A stretch of DNA of 7,384 bases from an uncultured Opitutia bacterium (lineage in GTDB: Bacteria > Verrucomicrobiota > Verrucomicrobiia > Opitutales > UBA953), in assembly GCA_903840235.1 (NCBI GenBank), contig CAIMFE010000193.1, forward strand, positions 1-7,384, given 5' to 3'. A program made the position numbers and the translations under genes. Shown here piece by piece: positions 1 to 6,416 of the stretch (the stretch's first letter is position 1; each line of letters begins with the position of its first letter). The notes beneath the pieces were generated by a model. It saw nothing but the letters and a program-made list of their open reading frames with translations, was not told where the DNA came from and searched no databases.

Positions 1-1899
1 ACTTGGGCGATTGATAATATCGGAAGAATTGAAAGATTCGTCCGCGAAGAATTAAATGAGTGGCGCAAAAGATTTAAACTCGTGGGAGAAGATTCTCTCA
101 ATATTTTCCGCAACGAACAATTACAGGTTGCCATCGACGCCCAAGCTAACGCGGGCAATGACAAGAAGTCATTCCGTTTGAGCTGGAGTCTTAAGGCGGG
201 TAGTCACCCCTTGCTCGAACACGAGCAAAAATTATTATTAAAAGCGGGTGGTCGCCCCGTGATTTTACCTGGCAAAGGTGTGGTGGCTTACAACGCATCG
301 GTCGCGGATTTTTCAGAAGACTGGAAAAGCAAGGACGGCGAAGTCCCGCGCTACTTACTGCTTTCACTCTTCGATCACCCTGCAGTCGGCACGTTAAAGT
401 TGAACGATGATTTGAAGGAATGGAAAGACCGTCTGCTGCAAGAGCCCCCACAACCTGAAGGCTTGCCGACTTATTTACGTCCCTATCAAGCCAAGGGTGT
501 CGCATGGCTGGGTCGACTCTGCGACTTGGGCTCGCATCCATTACTGGCCGATGAAATGGGCCTAGGTAAGACCGTTCAGGTGTTGGCCTTGTTGGCTTCG
601 CGGCCCGCTGGTGACCGCTCTTTGATTGTCTGCCCAGCCAGTGTGATTCCCGTTTGGATTGGTGAAATTAAACGTTTCCATCCCGAACTCTCGGCTGGTG
701 TCGCCGTCTTAACTGCGGAGGACGATTTTGCTAAAAACCCCAAAGCCAAACTCTGGATCTCAAGTTACACGCAACTTCGTCGTCACGCTGATCTCTTAGA
801 AAAAACAGAATTCGGTTACGTGGTACTCGATGAAGCCCAAGCGATTAAAAATCCTGAAGCGAAAACTACCCAGACTTGCCTAAGTGTTAAAGCACTCCAT
901 CGCATCGCCATTACCGGAACGCCTCTGGAGAATCGTCTCACCGATTTATGGACTATCTTCCGCTTCCTGATGCCGGGTCTTTTAGGAAAGCGTGCGCAAT
1001 TTGAAAAATTCATGCTCCGCGATGAATCCGCCGCGCATGTTAAAGTGCGACGTCAGGTCTCACCGTTTATTCTGCGCAGATTAAAGCGTCACGTGGCTTC
1101 CGATATTCCACCGAAACAGGAAGTCGTCTTGCCTTGTCCGCTCACGCACGAACAACGTGCGCTCTACCAGCACTTAACGCAGGGCAGTGGCTTGTCGGGA
1201 GATTTGGCTACCGTTTTATCGAGAGATTCCGCTTCATTCTTAACCCTCTTAATGCGCCTACGTCAGGTCTGTTGCGACCCAGGTTTATTGCCCGAGAATG
1301 CCCATGCCCACTCGACGCATTCAGGTAAAATAACTCTTCTGATTTCCAAATTATCAGAAATTGCGGCCAACGGTTCCAAGGCAGTTGTCTTCTCGCAATT
1401 CGTTACATTACTGAATCGTGTGAAAGCGAGCCTCGGTAGGGATTTACCGAATCTTCCGATTTTTGAATTAACAGGTGAAACCAAAGATCGTTCATCACCG
1501 GTTGAAAACTTTAAAGAGACTAAAGGACCTGCTGTATTCTTAGCTTCACTTAAAGCGGGTGGTACGGGTATCACACTCAATACGGCTGAATATGTTTTCT
1601 TAATGGATCCCTGGTGGAATCCTGCGGTGGAAAGTCAGGCCGTCGACCGCGTTCACCGTATTGGTCAAAAGAATCACGTGATGATTTATCGGATGATTGC
1701 CCCAGGTACGGTGGAATCACGCATTGAAGACCTTAAACAAAGTAAGCGTGAATTATTCTCCGCAATCGTCGGTGATATTCCTGATATGACTGATTGGACA
1801 CGTCACTTCTCGTCGCTCGAATCTTTAATTCGTCTGAGTGATACACCGGCAGCGACCGCCTCGGCAGAAATTTCTGACGACGGCGAAGATAAGCCCTAA
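1..1899 (+). CDS. SNF2-family DEAD/DEAH-box helicase-like ATPase, 5'-truncated by window edge
   Basis: This is the C-terminal 632 codons of a SNF2/SWI2-type ATPase, a double-stranded DNA translocase family that generally remodels protein-DNA complexes in the cytoplasm. The frame is open from base 1 with no stop, so the real start lies upstream; the GTG at 82 is internal. Counting codons from base 1, the core begins with LRPYQ (159-163). It continues with Walker A DEMGLGKT (184-191), Walker B DEAQ (277-280), motif III ITGTPLEN (from 304), KAVVFSQF (460-467), motif V GGTG (520-523), DPWWNP (from 536) and motif VI QAVDRVHRIGQ (546-556). Every motif needed for ATP hydrolysis is present. About 155 residues before the core belong to an N-terminal region I cannot assign; in many bacterial relatives a SWIM zinc finger lies further upstream. 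The gene ends with TAA directly abutting the convergent rimO stop. Family assignment is very secure, but the specific role (repair, transcription or other) cannot be read from this sequence. Confidence 0.95.
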   Translation, partial: TWAIDNIGRIERFVREELNEWRKRFKLVGEDSLNIFRNEQLQVAIDAQANAGNDKKSFRLSWSLKAGSHPLLEHEQKLLLKAGGRPVILPGKGVVAYNASVADFSEDWKSKDGEVPRYLLLSLFDHPAVGTLKLNDDLKEWKDRLLQEPPQPEGLPTYLRPYQAKGVAWLGRLCDLGSHPLLADEMGLGKTVQVLALLASRPAGDRSLIVCPASVIPVWIGEIKRFHPELSAGVAVLTAEDDFAKNPKAKLWISSYTQLRRHADLLEKTEFGYVVLDEAQAIKNPEAKTTQTCLSVKALHRIAITGTPLENRLTDLWTIFRFLMPGLLGKRAQFEKFMLRDESAAHVKVRRQVSPFILRRLKRHVASDIPPKQEVVLPCPLTHEQRALYQHLTQGSGLSGDLATVLSRDSASFLTLLMRLRQVCCDPGLLPENAHAHSTHSGKITLLISKLSEIAANGSKAVVFSQFVTLLNRVKASLGRDLPNLPIFELTGETKDRSSPVENFKETKGPAVFLASLKAGGTGITLNTAEYVFLMDPWWNPAVESQAVDRVHRIGQKNHVMIYRMIAPGTVESRIEDLKQSKRELFSAIVGDIPDMTDWTRHFSSLESLIRLSDTPAATASAEISDDGEDKP

Positions 1900-3279
1900 T
1901 TACTTAGCGATTAAGTCGTATTCTTCGGCGCCGGTTACAGTCACCTCGGCGAACTCACCCACATTGAATTTCTTGGGAATCTTCACGATACCATCGATGT
2001 CCATGGCGTCACCTTCGCTGCGACCGACACCTGGTTTTTCAACGAGTACACGAATTTTACGACCGACAAAGCGTTCGCCACGTTCTTTGGAAAGGCGTTG
2101 TAAGAGAGTCATCGCACGGGCGTAACGATCCTCTTTTACTTCTTGTGATAAGTGTCCCTCCATTTTCGCAGCCTTCGTTCCTTCTTCTTGCGAATATTTA
2201 AAGATACCTACGCGATCGAATTGTGTGTCTTCGAGGAACTTGAGTAGTTCAGTAAAATCTTCTTCGGTTTCGCCGGGGAAGCCGACAATGAAAGTCGTGC
2301 GAATCGCCATGTGCGGTGCACCTTGACGCATTCTCTTAATTAAATCGCGAATATAATCTCCGCTCGTTTCACGCTGCATGGCGGTTAACATTCTATCCGA
2401 AATATGTTGTAAGGGAATGTCGACGTAACGAGCGACGTGTTTCGACTTCGCGATGGTCTCGATGAGTTCATCGCTCCAGTGAGCTGGATGAGTGTAAAGT
2501 AAACGCACCCAGAAATCGCCTTCGATGGTATCGAGTTCTCGGAGCAACGAGGCTAATGATTCACCTTTGGAGGAGTCCACTTTACTCCGTGGATTGGGTC
2601 TTTCTTCGGACCAGCGATCCATGCCGAAGTAGGTCGTATCTTGGGAAATTAAATTAAGTTCTTTGACACCTTCGCTCACGAGTTTCTGCGCTTCTTTAAC
2701 GACTGACTCGACGGTGCGACTACGATGACGTCCGCGAATGCGTGGAATAATACAAAACGTACAAGGGTGATTACAGCCTTCGGCGATTTTAATATAGGCC
2801 GAGTGTTTAGGGGTGAGACGAAAACGGGGTGTATCGTAATCAGGAATAAAAGTAGTAACCTTAGACACGAACTCAGTCATGCCAGCCAGACCGCCCATGA
2901 CTTTTTCAATCACGGGTACGATGTTTGTCACTTGATCAAGTCCGATAAAGGCATCGACCTTCGGTAACTCAACTCGGCCTTTGATTCCTTCGACGACGGG
3001 TAGGGCACCTTGGTAGCGTTGTGACATGCAACCTGCGACAATGAGCTTTTGATTTTTCTTACGGGCGGTTGCTTTACCGTCACTCATTTCGTAAATCGCT
3101 TCTAATGCTTCGTGTTTTGAGGCGTCGATAAATGAACATGTATTCACGATGACCACGTCAGCTTCGGCGGCATTGCTGGTCATAGACATCCCGGCCTTGG
3201 CGAGGTGACCAATCATGATTTCAGAATCGATGAGATTCTTGGCGCAACCGAGCGATACGAGTCCTACTTTTACAGACAT
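1900..3279 (-). CDS. rimO: Ribosomal protein S12 methylthiotransferase RimO (radical SAM)
   Basis: RimO adds a methylthio group to the conserved Asp (Asp88 in E. coli numbering) of ribosomal protein S12, using SAM and two Fe-S clusters. The 459-residue protein has the full domain order. The N-terminal UPF0004 domain carries three cluster cysteines: C12 in SLGCAKNL, C48 in VNTCSF and C84 in VAGCMS. The radical-SAM CxxxCxxC is C169/C173/C176 in EGCNHPCTFC. A C-terminal TRAM domain covers roughly residues 400-459, with GRSEGDAMDIDG. The LGCAKN-LIDSE start and the TRAM ending favour RimO over the tRNA enzyme MiaB. Residues about 222-241 form a loop insertion after QDTTYFGMD; E. coli RimO also has an insertion here. 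The ATG at 3279 fits the family N-terminus, although I see no Shine-Dalgarno before it. The gene lies 48 bp downstream of rsmA with no clear terminator between, so it is probably the last gene of a trpC-rsmA-rimO operon. Confidence 0.96.
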   Translation of the reverse strand: MSVKVGLVSLGCAKNLIDSEIMIGHLAKAGMSMTSNAAEADVVIVNTCSFIDASKHEALEAIYEMSDGKATARKKNQKLIVAGCMSQRYQGALPVVEGIKGRVELPKVDAFIGLDQVTNIVPVIEKVMGGLAGMTEFVSKVTTFIPDYDTPRFRLTPKHSAYIKIAEGCNHPCTFCIIPRIRGRHRSRTVESVVKEAQKLVSEGVKELNLISQDTTYFGMDRWSEERPNPRSKVDSSKGESLASLLRELDTIEGDFWVRLLYTHPAHWSDELIETIAKSKHVARYVDIPLQHISDRMLTAMQRETSGDYIRDLIKRMRQGAPHMAIRTTFIVGFPGETEEDFTELLKFLEDTQFDRVGIFKYSQEEGTKAAKMEGHLSQEVKEDRYARAMTLLQRLSKERGERFVGRKIRVLVEKPGVGRSEGDAMDIDGIVKIPKKFNVGEFAEVTVTGAEEYDLIAK

Positions 3280-3327
3280 TCTGACACAAAGACCAAAGAT
3301 TTAGGAGAAAGCAACCTTGTAGCCGAT

Positions 3328-4161
3328 TTAGAGGCTTAACCAGGCTTCGGCAGGGATTTCTTGGGGTCTGGCTTGTGAGGTAAGACCGAATTCCGACAAA
3401 CGCTCTAGCCAGCGAACGACATCGGCTTGATCGGGAAAAAGCTTCTTGGCTGATGAACCGACCTGCTTGCGCCGCTGCGTAAACAATCCACGCGCCACTT
3501 CTTTGGCTCTCGCACTTAATCGGCGAGGATTATCTCTTCGACGTAAAACTAAAAGACACGAGTCAACTTTCGGTGGAGGATTGAAGGACTGACTAGGGAC
3601 TGGATGAACTTTAATTTTTTCGAAAGCTAATGCGACTTGGATGGTAACAGCGGACCAATGGGCGGTACCCACATCGGCCGTTAATCTTTCCGCCGCTTCA
3701 CGTTGTAACATTAATACCATAATCGATGGATGGGGCCCGCCGCAGATTGCATCAATCCAAGGTGTCGAAATAGCGTAGGGAAGATTCGCTACGACTTTGA
3801 ACGATCCATCTTCTCGATTTTGTAAATCAGCGAAAGGCTTATCGACAGCATCACCTTCAATGAGAAAAAAAGTTTTTGGCCAACGCGATTTCAGCGTTTG
3901 ATCTAAATGAAATAACATCGTGCGATCGGCCTCGATGGCATGAAGCTCAACGCCCGCTCCGAGTAAGGTGCGACTTAAGGTGCCTAAGCCAGGGCCTACT
4001 TCTAGAACACAGTCACCCGATTTAATTTCTGCTAATTCCAGAGATTTACGGACGATATTTCCATCCACCAAAAAGTTTTGCCCTAACCATTTCTTGGGCA
4101 TGTGTGATAACTGTGCGAGTAGGTCCCGCGTTTCACCCAGAGATAAAGGGCCTTCGTTCAT
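3328..4161 (-). CDS. rsmA: 16S rRNA (adenine1518/1519-N6)-dimethyltransferase RsmA (KsgA)
   Basis: RsmA dimethylates two adjacent adenines in the 3'-terminal hairpin loop of 16S rRNA during late small-subunit assembly, using SAM. In the 277-residue product I see KKWLGQNFL (23-31), SAM motif I EVGPGLG (54-60), the acidic motif II residue E78 in IEADR, the catalytic motif IV NLPY (126-129), the family segment FNPPPKVDS (193-201) and FTQRRKQ (227-233). Length and motif order match the KsgA/Dim1 family. The distinction from erythromycin-resistance Erm enzymes rests on these motifs, the length and the housekeeping setting. The ATG at 4161 places about 22 residues before the LGQNFL motif, as in typical family members; the internal ATG at residue 21 would remove that leader. 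The start overlaps the trpC stop in TAATG, which suggests translational coupling. There is no clear Shine-Dalgarno. Confidence 0.96.
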   Translation of the reverse strand: MNEGPLSLGETRDLLAQLSHMPKKWLGQNFLVDGNIVRKSLELAEIKSGDCVLEVGPGLGTLSRTLLGAGVELHAIEADRTMLFHLDQTLKSRWPKTFFLIEGDAVDKPFADLQNREDGSFKVVANLPYAISTPWIDAICGGPHPSIMVLMLQREAAERLTADVGTAHWSAVTIQVALAFEKIKVHPVPSQSFNPPPKVDSCLLVLRRRDNPRRLSARAKEVARGLFTQRRKQVGSSAKKLFPDQADVVRWLERLSEFGLTSQARPQEIPAEAWLSL

Positions 4162-4163
4162 TA
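4159..4163 (-). other. TAATG stop-start overlap of trpC and rsmA
   Basis: On the minus strand the trpC stop TAA shares its last A with the rsmA start ATG. No good Shine-Dalgarno precedes rsmA, so ribosomes finishing trpC probably reinitiate here. The overlap is seen directly; coupling is inferred. Confidence 0.8.
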
Positions 4164-4949
4164 TCCGCGGAAGGCTTTAAGCAAGGCTGCTGGGTTTTCC
4201 GCCCGCATTAAAGATTCTCCTACTAACAAGGCATTAGCTCCTGCTTTACGCATTCGCGCTGCGTCTTCGGCCGTTTTGATTCCGCTCTCCGCGACTTTCA
4301 GAATCGAAGAGGGCATCTGGGGTATCACTTTCTCCGCAAAACTTAAATCAATCTGGAATGTGGAGAGATTCCGATTATTTACGCCAATCATATTTGGATT
4401 ATGTTTAAGAGCGCGCTCTAATTCAAATTCGTCATGCACTTCAAACAGCGTATCCAATCCTGATATTTGAGCCGCGGCATGAATGGGCTTAATTTCTTCA
4501 TCAGTCAGTCCGCGAACAATAATTAAAATACAACGGGCGCCGGCTTGAGCGGCTTCGAGGACCTGAAAAGGGTGCACCATGAAGTCTTTACGAATACAAG
4601 GAAGAGGGTGACTGCTTTTGGCCTGATCGTTTACCACGTCGATCAAGTCCTGTAACTGACCATTAAAATATTTAGTTTCGGTTAAAACAGAGAGACACTC
4701 GGCACCGGCTTGGGCATAGAGTCTCGCTTGTTGAACCGCATTTACGTCGGTTTTAATCGTCCCGACGCTGGGGGAGGCTCGTTTAACTTCGGCGATAACC
4801 GTAAGCTGACTCGAGTTGTTCAGCGCATCGCGGAAACCAGGTGTCTTATTTCGGGCAGCAAATACGGCGAACTCTTGGTCCGTAACCGAACGCACGTAAG
4901 GTTGAATTTCCTTACGCTTGGCGTCCATGATTTCGGTCAACTTATCCAT
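4161..4949 (-). CDS. trpC: Indole-3-glycerol phosphate synthase TrpC
   Basis: TrpC closes the ring of 1-(o-carboxyphenylamino)-1-deoxyribulose 5-phosphate to indole-3-glycerol phosphate, the penultimate stage of tryptophan synthesis, in a cytosolic (beta/alpha)8 barrel. From the ATG at 4949 the product is 262 residues, normal for a monofunctional TrpC. The catalytic and binding residues known from the family are visible: E54 and K56 in VIAEVKRASPS, K121 in CIRKDFM, E170 in LFEVHDE, N191 in IGVNNRNL, and E221-S222 in VAESGI, followed by the phosphate-binding end ALLVGESLM. I chose this start because MDKLTEIMDAKRKEI aligns with the usual N-terminal helix. The frame stays open back to 5180, but that extension is antisense to mazG and does not resemble TrpC. 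An AGAGGA touches the ATG and is too close to act well; GGTGG lies 13 nt upstream. No PRAI (TrpF) domain is fused and no other trp gene is nearby. Confidence 0.95.
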   Translation of the reverse strand: MDKLTEIMDAKRKEIQPYVRSVTDQEFAVFAARNKTPGFRDALNNSSQLTVIAEVKRASPSVGTIKTDVNAVQQARLYAQAGAECLSVLTETKYFNGQLQDLIDVVNDQAKSSHPLPCIRKDFMVHPFQVLEAAQAGARCILIIVRGLTDEEIKPIHAAAQISGLDTLFEVHDEFELERALKHNPNMIGVNNRNLSTFQIDLSFAEKVIPQMPSSILKVAESGIKTAEDAARMRKAGANALLVGESLMRAENPAALLKAFRG

Positions 4950-5022
4950 TCCTCTACCGAAACCACCAAAAGCATTCTGGCAATCGTTTTGACTCCGGGG
5001 GCAGAACTGACTCCATCGGGGC
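4950..5022. promoter_or_regulatory. Divergent intergenic region between trpC and mazG
   Basis: These 73 bp separate the divergent trpC and mazG starts, so promoters for both the minus-strand trpC-rsmA-rimO set and the plus-strand mazG set should lie here or overlap the gene ends. I see no good sigma70-type pair on either strand. A plus-strand TTGACT at 4989-4994 lacks a matching -10 at normal spacing. On the minus strand a CAGAAT-like -10 lacks a -35. There is no leader peptide with Trp codons and no attenuator-like hairpin before trpC. The promoter role is inferred from gene layout. Confidence 0.55.
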
Positions 5023-5023
5023 A
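4990..5023 (+). repeat. Two-copy direct repeat TGACTCC plus GGGGCA before mazG
   Basis: TGACTCC occurs at 4990-4996 and again at 5008-5014, an 18-bp period. Each copy is followed by GGGGCA, directly (within GGGGGCA) in the first and after ATC in the second. The second copy runs into the mazG ATG. It could be an operator for a regulator binding in tandem, a small duplication, or chance. The repeat is seen directly; any function is a guess. Confidence 0.45.
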
Positions 5024-5688
5024 TGCAAGGAATTGACCGATTAATCACCACAACGGCCAAACTGCGCGCCCCCGATGGATGCCCATGGGACCGCGAGCAG
5101 ACCCACCGAAGTATCTGCGACGCACTGGTCGAGGAGGTTGCTGAGGTCCTACAGGCCATCGACAAAAATGACGTACCCAATCTCCGTGAAGAATTAGGTG
5201 ACTTACTTTTTCACGTCGTACTTCACTCGCAGATGGCGGAGGAAGCTGGACAATTTAATTTTAATGACGTCGCCAATGAGGTGAATGAAAAGATGGTTCG
5301 TCGTCACCCCCACGTCTTTGGTGACGGAAATAAATTGGGTGATAGTGCCGCGGTGATTCAACAATGGGAACAGATTAAATTAAAAGAGAAGGGCGAGCGC
5401 CCGGTCACCCTTTTCAAAGACTTACCTCCAGCACTAAACTCCATCTTGCTGGCTCGTGATGTGTGGAAACATATTCATAAAAAGAATTTAAATACGGGAA
5501 CTTTAGTGGACCGTAAAAATATCGAGAGCAATCAAGAGCAACTTTCTGAAGCCTCGGCTGGAAAAAAACTTTTTGAGTTAATTGCGGCCTGTCGGAATGC
5601 GGGGATTGATCCCGACTCAGCGCTGCGTCGATTTACGCAAAATGTAAAAGACGAAGCCGAAAAGCATAACGCAAAACCGGCCCAATAA
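5023..5688 (+). CDS. mazG: Nucleoside triphosphate pyrophosphohydrolase MazG with degenerate second domain
   Basis: MazG hydrolyses (d)NTPs to the monophosphate and pyrophosphate and is thought to cleanse nucleotide pools; in E. coli it also affects the stringent response. The 221-residue product starts with the family segment LRAPDGCPWDREQT (14-27). It has a complete first all-alpha MazG domain: acidic E37, E38 and E41 in LVEEVAEVLQAI, EELGD (56-60), then RRHPHVFGD (93-101) and WEQIK (115-119). The second domain is short. LFELIAACRNAGIDP (183-197) matches the family helix, but SAGKK replaces the EExxD just before it, and the protein is about 40 residues shorter than E. coli MazG (263). The ATG at 5023 is the first start after an in-frame TGA at 5008; GGGG lies very close upstream. 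No mazE or mazF is adjacent. The stop overlaps the next start. Confidence 0.93.
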   Translation: MQGIDRLITTTAKLRAPDGCPWDREQTHRSICDALVEEVAEVLQAIDKNDVPNLREELGDLLFHVVLHSQMAEEAGQFNFNDVANEVNEKMVRRHPHVFGDGNKLGDSAAVIQQWEQIKLKEKGERPVTLFKDLPPALNSILLARDVWKHIHKKNLNTGTLVDRKNIESNQEQLSEASAGKKLFELIAACRNAGIDPDSALRRFTQNVKDEAEKHNAKPAQ

Positions 5689-5690
5689 TG
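5686..5690 (+). other. TAATG stop-start overlap of mazG and the YgjP-like gene
   Basis: The mazG stop TAA shares an A with the next ATG, and no Shine-Dalgarno precedes that ATG. Reinitiation by terminating ribosomes is likely. It is the same arrangement as at trpC-rsmA on the other strand. The overlap is seen directly; coupling is inferred. Confidence 0.8.
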
Positions 5691-6416
5691 TCTTCGGCTG
5701 AGCCCATCGTTGTCCATGTCGCTGGGCGTGCTGTCGAAGTTTGGCCCAAACTCTCTGAGCGTTCAACAAGAGTACGCCTATCGGTTAAGCCTGGTCCCAA
5801 GATTGTTTTATCTTATCCACCGCACACCTCTCAACGGGCGGTATTGGCTTTTCTCCACGATCAGATTCCTTGGTTAGAGCAGGCACTCAGTAAGACCCGG
5901 GCCACTCAACCCCATCTCTTAAAACATTTTTCCAAATTTAATTGGGTCACGATTGATGATCAGATTATGACTCTACAAATAAAAAATGGAGGACGCACCT
6001 TAGTTCAAATTAATCATGAAACGGAGACGGTCGATTTAACTTTACCCAAGGACGTCGAAGAACAAGCGGCCCTGCGTGCGACACGCAAATTGGCCGAAAC
6101 TGGATTGAATTTAGCGGTGAGCAGATTAGCCAAAAAAACCAAGGTAACGGTGGGAGCTGTCAGCGTGCGTGATCAGACTACGCGTTGGGGCTCTTGCTCT
6201 ACCACAGGAACCCTTTCGCTTAATTGGCGGCTTATTTTATTACCTCCGCTCATTCACGACCATGTGATTCTCCATGAGTTAGCCCATCGACTGCACATGA
6301 ATCACTCCGACAAATTCTGGAATCAGTTGGCGCACTGGGATGCCGACTGGAAAAAGCACGACCGTGAGTTAACGAAACGTTGGAGCACTATTATGGATCT
6401 TGGACATCATGAATAA
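5688..6416 (+). CDS. YgjP-type (DUF45) zinc-metallopeptidase-fold protein
   Basis: This 242-residue protein belongs to the YgjP/DUF45 family (often labelled M48 or SprT-like). The signature sits at the C-terminus: RWGSCS (166-171), then the zinc site HELAH (H196, E197, H200) with a third ligand H206 in HMNHSDKFW. The N-terminal half is a beta-rich region typical of the family (RLSVKPG at 30-36, LSYPP at 41-45) with no catalytic motif. There is no signal peptide or membrane segment, so it should be cytosolic. The biochemical role is uncertain: the motif is that of a gluzincin protease, while E. coli YgjP has been described as a UTP pyrophosphatase. Its coupling to mazG and overlap with a Nudix gene favour a nucleotide-related job, by inference. 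The ATG at 5688 forms TAATG with the mazG stop. The 3' end overlaps the Nudix start by 8 bases. Confidence 0.88.
   Translation: MSSAEPIVVHVAGRAVEVWPKLSERSTRVRLSVKPGPKIVLSYPPHTSQRAVLAFLHDQIPWLEQALSKTRATQPHLLKHFSKFNWVTIDDQIMTLQIKNGGRTLVQINHETETVDLTLPKDVEEQAALRATRKLAETGLNLAVSRLAKKTKVTVGAVSVRDQTTRWGSCSTTGTLSLNWRLILLPPLIHDHVILHELAHRLHMNHSDKFWNQLAHWDADWKKHDRELTKRWSTIMDLGHHE

Noticed and set aside
191..541. 116-codon minus-strand open frame
   Set aside because: It lies wholly antisense to the SNF2 gene and its translation has no recognisable domain; a shadow frame.
1263..1580. 105-codon minus-strand open frame
   Set aside because: Antisense to the conserved SNF2 helicase core, with no family resemblance.
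1865..1876. Perfect 12-bp palindrome CAGAAATTTCTG near the end of the SNF2 gene
   Set aside because: It lies within coding sequence, forms only a 4-bp stem with a 4-nt loop as RNA, and has no T-tract, so I do not call it a terminator or operator.
1..1899. SNF2 gene as part of a DISARM-like or other defence system
   Set aside because: No methyltransferase, nuclease or DUF1998 partner is visible, and the only visible neighbour is housekeeping; the upstream side is unseen.
1838..2125. 95-codon plus-strand open frame spanning the SNF2/rimO junction
   Set aside because: It overlaps both real genes out of frame or antisense; the Ser/Thr/Pro/Arg-rich translation is typical of a shadow.
3321..3336. 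Small inverted repeat AGCC/GGCT around the rsmA stop
   Set aside because: A 4-bp stem with an 8-nt loop is too weak for a terminator, and there is no T-tract.
4989..4994. TTGACT as the -35 box of a mazG promoter
   Set aside because: No -10-like hexamer occurs 16-18 bp downstream, where the sequence is GC-rich and close to the mazG ATG.
4710..5036. 108-codon plus-strand open frame over the trpC start and mazG start
   Set aside because: Mostly antisense to the conserved N-terminal part of trpC, with no recognisable domain.
4950..5180. N-terminal extension of trpC to an upstream start at 5180 (minus strand)
   Set aside because: The added 77 residues are antisense to the conserved start of mazG, do not resemble TrpC, and the ATG at 4949 gives a normal family length.
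5023..5688. A MazEF toxin-antitoxin module
   Set aside because: Only mazG is present; no mazE or mazF lies on either side, and mazG is widely found without them.
6400..6408. TTG at 6400 as the Nudix start
   Set aside because: It would add only three residues with no better ribosome-binding site; the ATG at 6409 is the simpler choice.
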